From Luteipulveratus flavus (GTDB lineage Bacteria > Actinomycetota > Actinomycetes > Actinomycetales > Dermatophilaceae), in the NCBI RefSeq assembly GCF_029439465.1, contig NZ_JAROAV010000024.1, positions 124,001 through 188,000 of the forward strand: 64,000 nt of DNA, given 5' to 3'. The position numbers were made by a program, and so were the translations under genes. The notes beneath the pieces were generated by a model, which made no database searches, had not been told where the DNA came from, and saw only the letters and a program-made list of their open reading frames with translations. Numbering within the stretch: position 1 is the stretch's first letter; every line of letters begins with the position of its first letter. Positions 27,053 through 36,321 of the stretch are shown here, in pieces.

Positions 27053-29731
27053 TCAGTGGGCGGCCGCGTGCCAGGAGCCGCCGACGCCGACGCTGACGTC
27101 CAGCGGCACGTCCATCTCCACGGCGGCACCCATCTCCTTGCGGACCAGCGCCTCCAGGTCGGACCGCTCACCGGCCGCGACCTCCAGGACCAGCTCGTCG
27201 TGGACCTGCAGCAGCATCCGGGAGCGCGCGTCGGCGTCCCGCAGCGCGTGGTCCACCCGCAGCATGGCCAGCTTGATGATGTCGGCGGCCGAGCCCTGGA
27301 TGGGCGCGTTGAGGGCCATCCGCTCGGCCATCTGCCGGCGCTGCCGGTTGTCGGAGTTGAGGTCCGGCAGGTACCGCCGGCGCCCGAGCATCGTCTCGGT
27401 GTACCCCGTCGCGCGTGCGTCGGCAACGATCTCCTGCAGGTAGTCGCGCACCCCGCCGAACCGGCTGAAGTACTCCTCCATCAGCCCGGACGCCTCCTCG
27501 GTGCTGATGGTCAGCTGCTTGGACAGGCCGAACGCCGACAGGCCGTAGGCGAGCCCGTACGACATCGCCTTCACCTTGGCGCGCATCTCCAGCGTGACGT
27601 CCTCCGGCTCGACGGCGAAGACGCGTGAGCCGACGAAGCGGTGCAGGTCCTCACCGGTGCGGAACGCCTCGATCAGGCCCTCGTCCCCGGACAGGTGGGC
27701 CATGATGCGCATCTCGATCTGGCTGTAGTCGGCCGACAGCAGCGACTCATACCCCTGGCCGACGACGAAGACCTCGCGGATCCGGCGCCCGGCCTCGGTG
27801 CGGATCGGGATGTTCTGCAGGTTCGGGTCGGTCGAGGAGAGCCGGCCGGTGGCCGCGATCGTCTGCTGGTACGTGGTGTGGATCCGGCCGTCGTCGGCGA
27901 CGGACTTCTGCAGCCCCTCGACCGTCACCCGCAGCCGCGACCAGTCGCGGTGGCGCAGCAGCGCCTCCAGGAACGGGTGCTCGGTCTTGACGTAGAGGTC
28001 GCTCAGCGCGTCCGCGTCCGTGGTGTAGCCGGTCTTGGTGCGCTTGGTCTTGGGCATCCCGAGCGTCTCGAACAGCACGACCTGCAGCTGCTTGGGCGAC
28101 CCCAGGTTGATCTGGTCGCCACCGATCGCGTCGTACGCGTCCTGCTGGGCCTCGCGCACCCCGCCCGCGTACTCGCTCTCCAGCGACTCCATCGCGTCGA
28201 CGTCGACCGCGATACCGGCGCGCTCCATCTCGGCGAGGACGCCCACCAGCGGCAGCTCCAGGTCGGCCAGCAGGGCGCTGCCGCCGGTCCGCGCCAGCTC
28301 GCCGTCCAGGGCGGTGGCGAGCTCGCCGATCGCCTGCGCGCGCTGCATCGCGACCATGGCCTCCTCACTGGTGCCCGTGTCACCCAGGTCGAGCACTCCC
28401 TGACCGTTCGCGGCCTCCACCCCGGTGAGCTCGCGCTTGAGGTAGCGCAGCACGAGGTCGGCCAGGTCGTAGGAACGCTGGTCCGGACGGACGAGGTAGG
28501 CCGCCAGGGCCGTGTCGCTGGTCAGCCCGCGCACCGTGAACCCGCGTGCGGCGAGCGCCTGCAGCGGACCCTTGGCGTCGTAGAAGGCCTTCGGCCGGTC
28601 CGCGTCGCCGAGCCAGCCGGCCACCGCCGCCTCGGCCTCCGGCGTGAGCGAGGCGAGGTCGATGTACGCGGCCGTGCCGGACGCCGCCGCGACGGCCAGC
28701 CCGTGCGCGTCGCCGCTCCCCCGCGACCAGCTGCCGAGGACCTGGACACCGGCGCGCTGGCCGGTCTGGACGTGCTCGGCGAGCCAGCCGGCAACGGCTG
28801 CGGCCTCCAGCGTCTCGCCCTCGACCTCGATCGCCTCGTCGGCCTCGGTGTCGACCGCCTCCAGCGTCTGGAACAGCCGGTCGCGCAGCACCCGGAACTC
28901 CAGGCCGTCGAACACGGTGTGGACCTCGTCGCGGTCCCAGGTGTGGCGCTCCAGGTCGTCCACCGACGTCTCCAGCGACAGGTCACCGAGCAGCTGGTTG
29001 AGCCGGCGGTTGCGCAGCACGCCGTCGAGGTGCTCGCGCAGCGACTCCCCCGCCTTGCCCTTGATCTCGCCGACGTGGTCGACGATGCCCGGCAGGTCGC
29101 CGTACAGCCCGATCCACTTCGCGGCGGTCTTCGGACCGACGCCGGGGACGCCGGGCAGGTTGTCCGAGGACTCCCCGACCATCGCGGCCAGGTCGCTGTA
29201 GCGCTCCGGCAGCACGCCGTACTTCTCCTCGACCGCGGCCGGCGTCATCCGCGCGAGGTCGGAGACCCCCTTGCGCGGGTAGAGCAGGGTCACCTTGTCG
29301 TTGACCAGCTGGATGGCGTCCCGGTCGCCCGAGCAGATCAGCACCTCGTCGAAGCCCTGGGCGACGGCCTGCGTGGTCAGCGTCGCGATGATGTCGTCGG
29401 CCTCGTAGCCGGGCAGCTCGATGTACCGGATCCGCAGCGCGTCCAGCACCTCGTGGACCAGGGACACCTGACCCTTGAACTCCTCCGGCGTCGCCGACCG
29501 CCCCGCCTTGTACTCGGCGTACTGCTCGGTGCGGAAGGTCTTGCGGGAGACGTCGAAGGCGACCCCGACGTGCGTCGGCTCCTCGTCGCGCAGGACGTTG
29601 ATGAGCATCGAGGTGAACCCGTACACCGCGTTGGTCGACTGACCGGTGGTCGTCGAGAAGTTCTCCACCGGGAGGGCGAAGAACGCACGGTAGGCAAGGG
29701 AATGACCGTCGAGGAGGAGGAGCCGCTTCAC
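27053..29731 (-). CDS. polA: DNA polymerase I
   Basis: 892 residues with an N-terminal 5'-3' nuclease domain (LLLLDGHSLAYRAFFALP, CSGDRDAIQLV), a middle domain in the place of the 3'-5' exonuclease, and a C-terminal polymerase domain. The polymerase motifs A (LLSADYSQIEMRIMAHLSGD), B (KVKAMSYGLAYGLSAFG) and C (LLQVHDELVLEV) are intact. The middle domain lacks the usual DxE carboxylates: the corresponding strand reads GTAAYIDLASL. Proofreading is therefore probably absent, as in other actinobacterial Pol I. The GTG at 29731 begins where homology begins, and TAGGCT (29744-29739) ends 7 nt upstream, which suggests a leaderless transcript. Confidence 0.97.
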   Translation of the reverse strand: MKRLLLLDGHSLAYRAFFALPVENFSTTTGQSTNAVYGFTSMLINVLRDEEPTHVGVAFDVSRKTFRTEQYAEYKAGRSATPEEFKGQVSLVHEVLDALRIRYIELPGYEADDIIATLTTQAVAQGFDEVLICSGDRDAIQLVNDKVTLLYPRKGVSDLARMTPAAVEEKYGVLPERYSDLAAMVGESSDNLPGVPGVGPKTAAKWIGLYGDLPGIVDHVGEIKGKAGESLREHLDGVLRNRRLNQLLGDLSLETSVDDLERHTWDRDEVHTVFDGLEFRVLRDRLFQTLEAVDTEADEAIEVEGETLEAAAVAGWLAEHVQTGQRAGVQVLGSWSRGSGDAHGLAVAAASGTAAYIDLASLTPEAEAAVAGWLGDADRPKAFYDAKGPLQALAARGFTVRGLTSDTALAAYLVRPDQRSYDLADLVLRYLKRELTGVEAANGQGVLDLGDTGTSEEAMVAMQRAQAIGELATALDGELARTGGSALLADLELPLVGVLAEMERAGIAVDVDAMESLESEYAGGVREAQQDAYDAIGGDQINLGSPKQLQVVLFETLGMPKTKRTKTGYTTDADALSDLYVKTEHPFLEALLRHRDWSRLRVTVEGLQKSVADDGRIHTTYQQTIAATGRLSSTDPNLQNIPIRTEAGRRIREVFVVGQGYESLLSADYSQIEMRIMAHLSGDEGLIEAFRTGEDLHRFVGSRVFAVEPEDVTLEMRAKVKAMSYGLAYGLSAFGLSKQLTISTEEASGLMEEYFSRFGGVRDYLQEIVADARATGYTETMLGRRRYLPDLNSDNRQRRQMAERMALNAPIQGSAADIIKLAMLRVDHALRDADARSRMLLQVHDELVLEVAAGERSDLEALVRKEMGAAVEMDVPLDVSVGVGGSWHAAAH

Positions 29732-29738
29732 GCATGAA

Positions 29739-29744
29739 AGCCTA
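29739..29744 (-). promoter_or_regulatory. -10 element for leaderless polA
   Basis: Minus-strand TAGGCT fits TAnnnT, and its end is 7 nt from the polA GTG, so transcription should start at or next to the start codon. No convincing -35 is visible. Confidence 0.4.
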
Positions 29745-29786
29745 TGGCCTGGCACCGACGTGCCGCCGACCGGAGAGGACGACCCG

Positions 29787-30248
29787 ATGACCGAGGCACC
29801 CACGCCCGCACCCGAGCCCGCCGAGCAGTCCGAGGCGGAGCTCACCGCGCTCTTCGAGAGCATGAACGCCGGCACGCTGGGTGAGCGCATGGGCATCGAG
29901 TTCCTCGAGGTGTCCCCCGGCCGGGTCGTCGCCCGGATGCCGGTGGAGGGCAACACCCAGCCGTACGGGCTGCTGCACGGCGGCGCGAGCGTCGTGCTGG
30001 CCGAGACCGTCGGATCGATCGCCGCCGCGCTGCACGCCGGCCGGGACCGGATCGCCGTCGGGCTGGACATCAGCTCCACGCACCACCGCGGGGTGCGCTC
30101 AGGTCACGTCACCGCGACGACGACCCCGCTGTCCCAGGGGCGGTCGGTCGCGACGTACGACGTCGCGATCGTGGACGACGAGGGCAACCGGGTCAACACC
30201 TCACGGATCACCTGCATGCTGCGCGACGCCCCGCCCCGGGCTCGCTGA
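29787..30248 (+). CDS. Hotdog-fold acyl-CoA thioesterase (PaaI/YbdB-like)
   Basis: 153-residue cytoplasmic enzyme expected to hydrolyse acyl- or phenylacyl-CoA thioesters. The hotdog signature PYGLLHGGASVVLAETVGS near residue 58 and DISSTHHRGVRSGHV near residue 93 match the PaaI/YbdB group. The ATG at 29787 has a GGAGAGGA ribosome site. The first 30 residues are Ala/Pro/Glu-rich and not part of the fold. It is divergent from polA across a 55-bp gap. Confidence 0.85.
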   Translation: MTEAPTPAPEPAEQSEAELTALFESMNAGTLGERMGIEFLEVSPGRVVARMPVEGNTQPYGLLHGGASVVLAETVGSIAAALHAGRDRIAVGLDISSTHHRGVRSGHVTATTTPLSQGRSVATYDVAIVDDEGNRVNTSRITCMLRDAPPRAR

Positions 30249-30250
30249 GC

Positions 30251-30835
30251 TCAGACGCCGGTGCCGCGGGCGAGGCCGACCCGGGCGGCCCGCGCCCGCA
30301 GTGAGCGTCGCCGGCGCACGACCAGGTCGGAGAGGGACTCCTGCTCGTCGCCCGCCAGCCGACGCCGCAGCGCGCCGGGCGTAGTGGTGCGACTGGTCAC
30401 CGCCGGCGTGAAGCCGAGCCGGGCGAAGTACCGGTTGGTCTCCTTCTCCTGCGTCGGCACGCAGGAGATCAGCTGGTTGGCGCCGGCGAACTCGGCGTAC
30501 CGCGCGACCATTCTCAGCAGCTCCTGGGCGATGCCGGTGCGCCGGTGCGCGGGCTCGACCCAGATCTGGTCGATCCAGGCCGCGGTGTCCTCCGACAGCC
30601 CCGACAGCGGGCTGTGCGTCACCACCACGAAGCCGACCTGCTCACCACCGACGGCGGCCACGTAGATGCGAACGTCCTGACGCCGCAACGCCTCTCGGAT
30701 GCGTCCGGCAGCGACGGCGCGCCACGCCCAGTCGCTGGTCTGTCCCGCGGCAACGCGCGAGGCCACCCACAGGGGGGCGAAGGTGCTCTCGTCGGCAGCG
30801 ACGACACGGCTGACCGAGACACCAGAACGAGACAC
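30251..30835 (-). CDS. GNAT-family N-acetyltransferase
   Basis: 194 residues with the acetyl-CoA binding signature IWVEPAHRRTGIAQELLRMV near residue 92, preceded by a strand with VGFVVVTH, the normal GNAT layout. The last 40 residues are Arg-rich and predicted outside the fold. The GTG at 30835 is preceded by a strong GAGGAGGAG ribosome site. It converges on the thioesterase with a 2-bp gap. The acceptor is unknown. Confidence 0.82.
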   Translation of the reverse strand: MSRSGVSVSRVVAADESTFAPLWVASRVAAGQTSDWAWRAVAAGRIREALRRQDVRIYVAAVGGEQVGFVVVTHSPLSGLSEDTAAWIDQIWVEPAHRRTGIAQELLRMVARYAEFAGANQLISCVPTQEKETNRYFARLGFTPAVTSRTTTPGALRRRLAGDEQESLSDLVVRRRRSLRARAARVGLARGTGV

Positions 30836-30959
30836 GGCTCCTCCTCGTCACGTGCGGTGACGCCTGGGGAGGGAGCGGCCGCACCACGCGTCACAGTACG
30901 CCTGAGCCGGTCGGTGCGCGCCGGAACGCGCCGACTCGTCACGGGCCGCCGGAAACGAC

Positions 30960-30994
30960 CGGTGGCGGTGGTCCGGACCGGACCACCGCCACCG
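30960..30994 (-). terminator. Terminator of the liv operon
   Basis: Perfect inverted repeat with 17-bp arms (30960-30976 and 30978-30994) about one central base, very GC-rich, starting 19 bp after the livF stop codon on the minus strand. The physical loop will be a few bases larger than the single central base. Confidence 0.75.
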
Positions 30995-31013
30995 CGTCGT
31001 ACCGCTCGGCCGA

Positions 31014-31727
31014 TCAGGCAGCGCCGAGGTAGGCCTCCTTGATCGCCGGGTTGGCGAGGAGCTCCTTGCCGGTGCCGCTGTGCGTGATGCGTCCCGTCTC
31101 CAGGACGTACGCGCGGTGTGCCGTGGCCAGCGCCTGGTTGGCGTTCTGCTCCACCAGCAGCACCGTGGTGCCCTGCTCGTTGACCTGCCGGATGATCGAG
31201 AAGATCTGCCGGATGAACTGCGGGGCCAGGCCCATCGACGGCTCGTCGAGCAGCAGCACCTTCGGGTGCGCCATGAGCGCGCGGCCGATCGCGAGCATCT
31301 GCTGCTCACCGCCGGAGAGGGTGCCGCCGAGCTGCTTGCGCCGCTCCTTCATCCGGGGGAACAGGTCGAAGACGCGGTCGAAGTCCGCGGCCATCTGCGA
31401 CTTGTCCTTGAGCGCGTACGCGCCCATGTCGAGGTTCTCCATGACCGTCATGGCCGGGAAGATGCCCCGGCCCTCGGGCGTCAGGGAGATGCCCTTCACC
31501 ACGCGGATGTGGCCCTTGGTCCGCGAGATGTCCTCGCCGTCGAAGGTGATCTTGCCCGCGGACAGGTTGAGCAGACCCGCGAGCGTGCGCATCGTCGTCG
31601 TCTTGCCGGCGCCGTTGGCGCCGATCAGGCTGACGACCTCACCCTCCTCGACCGTCAGCGACATGTCGTGGATGGCCTGGATGCGGCCGTAGTGAACCGA
31701 GATGTTGTCGACCTCAAGCAGCGCCAT
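31014..31727 (-). CDS. livF: Branched-chain amino acid ABC transporter, ATPase LivF
   Basis: 237-residue cytoplasmic ATPase. It has Walker A GANGAGKTTT near residue 37, the LivF-typical LTPEGRGIFPAMTVMENL, signature LSGGEQQMLAIGRAL and Walker B LLLDEPSMGLAP. It pairs with LivG to power uptake of Leu, Ile or Val. Its start overlaps the livG stop by 14 bp, and it is the last gene of the operon before the hairpin at 30960-30994. Confidence 0.95.
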   Translation of the reverse strand: MALLEVDNISVHYGRIQAIHDMSLTVEEGEVVSLIGANGAGKTTTMRTLAGLLNLSAGKITFDGEDISRTKGHIRVVKGISLTPEGRGIFPAMTVMENLDMGAYALKDKSQMAADFDRVFDLFPRMKERRKQLGGTLSGGEQQMLAIGRALMAHPKVLLLDEPSMGLAPQFIRQIFSIIRQVNEQGTTVLLVEQNANQALATAHRAYVLETGRITHSGTGKELLANPAIKEAYLGAA

Positions 31728-32655
31728 CGTCCGACTCCTCTCCGAGGTAGGCGGCGATCACCTTCGGGTCCTCACGGATCTCCTGCGGTGTCCCTTCCGC
31801 GATCTTCTTGCCGAACTCCAGGACGACGATGCGGTCGGTCACGCCCATGACCAGCCGCATGTCGTGCTCGATGAGCAGGATGGTGTAGCCGTCGTCCCGG
31901 ATGGTCCGGATGAGCTGCATGAGCTCGTCCTTCTCCGCCGGGTTGAAGCCGGCGGCCGGCTCGTCCAGGCACAGCAGCTTCGGCTCGGTCGCCAGCGCGC
32001 GGGCGATCTCCAGCCGTCGCTGGTAGCCGTACGGCAGGTTGCGCGCCAGCACGTCGGACTTGTCGACGATGCCGACGAACTCCAGCAGCGCCATCCCGTG
32101 CTCGATGGAGGACTTCTCCTCGCGTCGCAGCCGCGGCGTGCGGAAGACGGCGCCGGGGACGCTCGTCTTGTGCCGGGCGTCCAGACCCACGACGACGTTC
32201 TCCAGGGCGGTCATCTGGCCGAACAGCCGGATGTTCTGGAACGTGCGGGCCAGGCCGAGCCGGGTGATCGCGTGCTTCTTGCGACCGCCCAGGCTGTTGC
32301 CCTCCAGCTCGACCGTGCCGTCGCTCGGCTTGTAGACGCCGGTCATCGCGTTGAAGCAGGTCGTCTTGCCGGCGCCGTTGGGTCCGATCAGGCCGAGGAT
32401 CTCGCCACGGCGGATGTCGAACGTCACGTGGTCGAGCGCGGTCAGACCGCCGAACGTGACGGTCAGGTCGCGGATCTCGACCAGGTTGTCACCGACCGCG
32501 ACCTCGATGTCGCGGTCGGGGGCGACGACCTGCGCCACCTCCGACTCCAGCGACGGCGGCGCGTCCGGCTGCTCGACGCCGAGCCGGTCGGCACCCTCCG
32601 CCGTGCTCGCCTCCGGGGTCCGCACCTCGGGCTGGTCGCTCGCGGGGCTGCTCAT
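31714..32655 (-). CDS. livG: Branched-chain amino acid ABC transporter, ATPase LivG
   Basis: 313-residue ATPase with Walker [15 protein letters not shown], the LivG-typical [11 protein letters not shown] and Walker [14 protein letters not shown]. The signature motif is poorly kept ([15 protein letters not shown]), as is normal for LivG. It is about 55 residues longer than usual because of an acidic, Pro/Ala/Glu-rich N-terminal extension ahead of the ATPase fold. The ATG at 32655 overlaps the livM stop as ATGA, so the extended start seems real. Confidence 0.94.
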   Translation of the reverse strand: MSSPASDQPEVRTPEASTAEGADRLGVEQPDAPPSLESEVAQVVAPDRDIEVAVGDNLVEIRDLTVTFGGLTALDHVTFDIRRGEILGLIGPNGAGKTTCFNAMTGVYKPSDGTVELEGNSLGGRKKHAITRLGLARTFQNIRLFGQMTALENVVVGLDARHKTSVPGAVFRTPRLRREEKSSIEHGMALLEFVGIVDKSDVLARNLPYGYQRRLEIARALATEPKLLCLDEPAAGFNPAEKDELMQLIRTIRDDGYTILLIEHDMRLVMGVTDRIVVLEFGKKIAEGTPQEIREDPKVIAAYLGEESDDGAA

Positions 32656-33824
32656 GACGATGACTCCTCGGTCGCGGGGACGGCGGTGGCTCCGGAGCCA
32701 CTGGTCTTCTCACCCAGCCAGCGGCGTGCTCTGCTGGCGTACGTCAGCAGGTGGTTGCGCGCGCCGAACAGGCCCTGCGGCCGGAAGATCATCAGCACCA
32801 CGAGGATCACGCCGAAGATCAGGAACTTGTACTCCGCCAGACCGGTGAAGCGCAGCGGCAGGTACGCCACCAGCGCGCCGCCGATGACCGCACCGAACTT
32901 GTTGCCGGCACCACCGAGGACGACGGCCGCCAGGAACAGCATCGAGGTCTGCACGTCGAACTTCTGGTTGTTCACGAAGCCGTTGAGGCCGCCGAACAGC
33001 GCACCGGACAGACCGCCCAGCGCCGCGCCGATCGCGAACGCCCACAGCTTGAACTTGAACGTGGGCACACCCATGATCTCGGCGGCGTCCTCGTCCTCGC
33101 GGATCGCGATCCAGGCCCGCCCGGCGCGCGACCGCTCGATGTTCCCGAGCAGGACCATCAGCAGGATGATGATGGTCACCGTCAGCCAGTACCACGGCGT
33201 GCCGCTGCTGTTGGCGAACACCGGGTTGCCGTCGGACTTGGTCCCGGGAGGGGCGCCGACGTTCTGGAAGCCGACCTGACCGCGCAGCGCCGGGATGATC
33301 GTCGCCAGGAGGCGGATGATCTCTCCGAAGCCGAGCGTGACGATGGCCAGGTAGTCACCACGCAGCCGCAGCGTCGGCAGGCCCAGGATGATCCCGAAGA
33401 ACACCGTGACGATCATCGCCAGCGGCAGCGTCCAGAGGTACGGGATCTTGACGAAGGTCGAGTCCGTGCTGGTCCACAGGGCCGTGACGTACGCACCGAC
33501 GGCGAAGAACCCGATGTAGCCGAGGTCGAGCAGGCCGGCCTGGCCGACCACGGCGTTCAGACCGAGCGCGGCGAGGGCGTAGATCGCCATGTTCGCGCAG
33601 GTGATCGGGAAGTCGTTGCTCGGCTCGCTGGTGATCAGCGGCGGGTTCAGGACCGGGAGCAGGTAGACCAGGGCGGCGACGAGGGCGAGGACGCCCCACT
33701 GCTGCCACCGCTCCAGGTGGTCCCACCGCCGGGCGAGACCGTCGAACGGACCGCGCTTGGGCCGCTCGGACTGCTCGTCCAGGTGGGACTGCGTTGCTGC
33801 TGCGTCTTCGATGGGGCTGGTCAT
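32652..33824 (-). CDS. livM: Branched-chain amino acid ABC transporter, permease LivM
   Basis: 390-residue permease with about ten helices and the family signatures [40 protein letters not shown] and the coupling-helix region [20 protein letters not shown]. Polar N-terminal (about 45 residues) and C-terminal tails lie in the cytoplasm. The ATG at 33824 overlaps the livH stop as ATGA. Confidence 0.95.
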   Translation of the reverse strand: MTSPIEDAAATQSHLDEQSERPKRGPFDGLARRWDHLERWQQWGVLALVAALVYLLPVLNPPLITSEPSNDFPITCANMAIYALAALGLNAVVGQAGLLDLGYIGFFAVGAYVTALWTSTDSTFVKIPYLWTLPLAMIVTVFFGIILGLPTLRLRGDYLAIVTLGFGEIIRLLATIIPALRGQVGFQNVGAPPGTKSDGNPVFANSSGTPWYWLTVTIIILLMVLLGNIERSRAGRAWIAIREDEDAAEIMGVPTFKFKLWAFAIGAALGGLSGALFGGLNGFVNNQKFDVQTSMLFLAAVVLGGAGNKFGAVIGGALVAYLPLRFTGLAEYKFLIFGVILVVLMIFRPQGLFGARNHLLTYASRARRWLGEKTSGSGATAVPATEESSS

Positions 33825-34822
33825 GCGCGCACCTTTGCCAAGTTGCTGCCGAGGATGCCCTCGGGACGGACCATCAGGACGAGCACCAGGACGATGAAGC
33901 TCACCACGTCGGTCCACTGGCCGTTGCCGAGCAGGACCTGGCCGTAGTTGCCGATGACGCCGAGCAGCAGACCGCCGAGCAGTGCGCCGCGGACGTTGCC
34001 GATGCCACCGAGCACGGCCGCCGTGAACGCCTTGATGCCGAGGATGAATCCGCCGTTGTAGATCGCGCCGGACGGCACCTTCATGATGTAGAACAGCGCC
34101 GCGGCGCCGGCGAGGACACCGCCGATGACGAACGTGGAGATGATGATCCGCTCGCGGTTGACGCCCATCAGGGTCGCGGTGTCGGGGTCCTGCGCGACGG
34201 CGCGGATGCCGCGACCGAGGCGGGTGCGACGGATCAGCTGGTCGACGCCCACCATCATCACGATCGCCGCGATGACGATGATGAGGGTGTCCATGTAGAT
34301 CAGGTTGCCGCCGAGGTCGAAGACCGCCTTGTTCTGGAACATCGTCACGGACGGCTCGGCCGTCGCGCCGCGCCAGACGAAGAACAGGTTCTGGATGACG
34401 AACGACATGCCGATCGCGGTGATCAGGAAGACCAGGCGCGGGGCGTTGCGGCGCCGTAGTGGTCGGTAGGCGATGCGCTCGAGCAGGAAGGCGACCAGGG
34501 CCGCAGCCGCCATACCGGCGAGACCCGCGAGGATCAGGTTGAGGACGATCTCCGGCCCGCTGAGGTTGGGTGGCGAGGCGCCGAAGCCCAGCGAGGTGAG
34601 GGTGAAGACCACGGCGTACGCGCCGGTGATGAACACCTCCGAGTGGGCGAAGTTCATCAGGTTGAGCACGCCGTAGACGAGCGTGTAACCGAGGGCGACG
34701 AGCGCGTAGATGGCGCCGAAGGTGAGGCCGTCGAACGTCGACGGCCAGAAGGTGGAGCCGAGCGATGCCCAGTCGAGAGTGATCCACTGGTCATCGGCAG
34801 CGGCAGCAAGCAGGGTGTGCAC
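33821..34822 (-). CDS. livH: Branched-chain amino acid ABC transporter, permease LivH
   Basis: 333-residue permease with FGAIYALVALGYTLVYGVLN and LNLMNFAHSEVFITGAYA near the N-terminus and the coupling region RTRLGRGIRAVAQDPDTATL near residue 190, all typical of LivH. The GTG at 34822 is favoured over an upstream in-frame ATG at 34897, because the latter lies before the AGGAGG ribosome site (34839-34834) and inside the intergenic hairpin. Confidence 0.93.
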   Translation of the reverse strand: MHTLLAAAADDQWITLDWASLGSTFWPSTFDGLTFGAIYALVALGYTLVYGVLNLMNFAHSEVFITGAYAVVFTLTSLGFGASPPNLSGPEIVLNLILAGLAGMAAAALVAFLLERIAYRPLRRRNAPRLVFLITAIGMSFVIQNLFFVWRGATAEPSVTMFQNKAVFDLGGNLIYMDTLIIVIAAIVMMVGVDQLIRRTRLGRGIRAVAQDPDTATLMGVNRERIIISTFVIGGVLAGAAALFYIMKVPSGAIYNGGFILGIKAFTAAVLGGIGNVRGALLGGLLLGVIGNYGQVLLGNGQWTDVVSFIVLVLVLMVRPEGILGSNLAKVRA

Positions 34823-34855
34823 GAGAGCTGAAGCCTCCTGAGGGGTACGGACCGG

Positions 34856-34893
34856 CGGGAGGCCCGCCCGGACGAAGCCGGGCGAGCCTCCCG
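34856..34893 (-). terminator. Intergenic hairpin between livJ and livH (partial terminator or mRNA stabiliser)
   Basis: Stem with 16-bp arms (34856-34871 and 34878-34893), one mismatch and a 6-nt ACGAAG loop, 14 bp after the livJ stop. In this position such a hairpin usually lets the binding-protein gene be expressed above the permease genes, by partial termination or by 3' end protection. Confidence 0.65.
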
Positions 34894-34907
34894 TCAATGG
34901 TGGAGCG

Positions 34908-36137
34908 TCAGCCGATCGTCCCGACCGAGACGATCTTGCCGTTGTCCACGCGGTAGCCGTAGACGGCCAGCTCGGCGAGCTCGCCCTTGTCGTCCCACTT
35001 GAACTTCTTGGACAGGCCCTGACCGTCGTAGGTCTTGACGTAGTCCTTCAGCGCCGGGCGGGTCGCCTTGCCCTTGTCGATGCCGCTGAGCAGCACGGTG
35101 GCGGCGTCGTAGCCCTCGACCGAGTAGGTGCCCGGGTCCTTGCCACCCGAGACCGCTTTGTAGCCGGTCGCGAACTCCTTGATGAGCTCACCCGGGATGC
35201 AGGGGCAGGTGAAGTAGGCGTTCTTGGAGGAGCTGCCGGCCAGCTTGATGAACTGGTCGTCCTTCACGCCGTCCGGACCGATGAAGGTGCCCTTGAAGCC
35301 CTTGCCGACCAGCTGCTGGTCCAGCGGGGCGCCCTCGGCGAAGTACCCGGCGTAGAACACCGCGTCCGCCTTGGAGTTCAGGATCTTCTGGATGGTCGCC
35401 GAGAAGTCCTTCTGCTTGGTGACGACCTTGTCGGAGCCGGCGACCTTGTCACCCAGCGCCGCGGTGGCCGTCTTGGCCAGGCCGATGCCGTAGTCGGAGT
35501 CGTCCTGCACGACGAAGACCTTCTTGGCACCGATCTTCTCGGCGAGCTTGGGGACGGCCGGGCCCTGCACGTTGTCGTTGCCGAGCGCCCGGAAGAAGGT
35601 GGTCCACTTGTTCTTGGTCAGGTCGGGGTTGGTCGCCGACGGCGTGATGTGGACCAGGCCGGCCTGCTCGAAGATCTTGCCGGTCGCCTTGGACTCACCG
35701 GAGAACGGCAGACCGATGACGCCGACGACGTTCTTGGTGTTGGTCACCTGCGTCACCGGACCGGTGGCCTTGTCGGGCGAGCCCTCGGTGTCGACCTTGC
35801 TGAACTTGACCTGGCAGCCGGGGTTGGCCTTGTTGTGCTCGTTGATGGCCTGCTGCACACCGTTGTAGATGTTGATGCCGAGCTGGGCGTTGTCACCGGT
35901 CATCGCGCCGACGTACGCGATGGTCGTGCCGGCGGCGCACTTGCCCTTGCCGTCGCCGGCGGCCTTCACGGCGCCGGCCGGGGTCTCGATGCTGGACTGG
36001 GCGGGCAGCACCTTCGCGCTCCCACCGCCGCCACCGCCGTCGCTGGTGGCGCCGCCGTCGCTGCTGTCGTTGGCGCAGCCCGCGAGGAGCAGCGCCAGTG
36101 CGGCGACTGCCGCAGATGCCTTGAATGACCGGGACAC
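34908..36137 (-). CDS. livJ: Branched-chain amino acid ABC transporter, substrate-binding lipoprotein
   Basis: 409-residue extracytoplasmic receptor of the type I periplasmic binding fold. The N-terminus is a lipoprotein signal peptide with lipobox LLAGC (Cys21), followed by a Gly/Ser-rich linker. The mature part has the family features IAYVGAMTGDNAQLGINIYN and VFVVQDDSDYGIGLA. Lgt encoded at 45620-46483 would add the lipid. The GTG at 36137 has a GGAGG site 6 nt upstream. It is the first gene of livJHMGF. Confidence 0.94.
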   Translation of the reverse strand: MSRSFKASAAVAALALLLAGCANDSSDGGATSDGGGGGGSAKVLPAQSSIETPAGAVKAAGDGKGKCAAGTTIAYVGAMTGDNAQLGINIYNGVQQAINEHNKANPGCQVKFSKVDTEGSPDKATGPVTQVTNTKNVVGVIGLPFSGESKATGKIFEQAGLVHITPSATNPDLTKNKWTTFFRALGNDNVQGPAVPKLAEKIGAKKVFVVQDDSDYGIGLAKTATAALGDKVAGSDKVVTKQKDFSATIQKILNSKADAVFYAGYFAEGAPLDQQLVGKGFKGTFIGPDGVKDDQFIKLAGSSSKNAYFTCPCIPGELIKEFATGYKAVSGGKDPGTYSVEGYDAATVLLSGIDKGKATRPALKDYVKTYDGQGLSKKFKWDDKGELAELAVYGYRVDNGKIVSVGTIG

Positions 36138-36321
36138 GATCAGCCTCCGTGTGTGTTGAGCATTGATGACTCCCGGGCCGATCGCTCGTCCGGGCGCACT
36201 CCCTTATGCAGGGTCGCTCGAAAGTAGCCGCCAGGGTCACCGCGTCGAAGGCATTCCGCGGAACTGCGCTGCGTCGTGATCAATCTGCGGCCTGGGACGG
36301 AGGTCACCGGGCCTTTGACCC

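Noticed and set aside
36138-36321. Riboswitch or leader RNA upstream of livJ.
   Set aside because: No strong stem series, leader peptide or known aptamer pattern seen in the 184-bp gap; a good -35/-10 pair was not convincing either.
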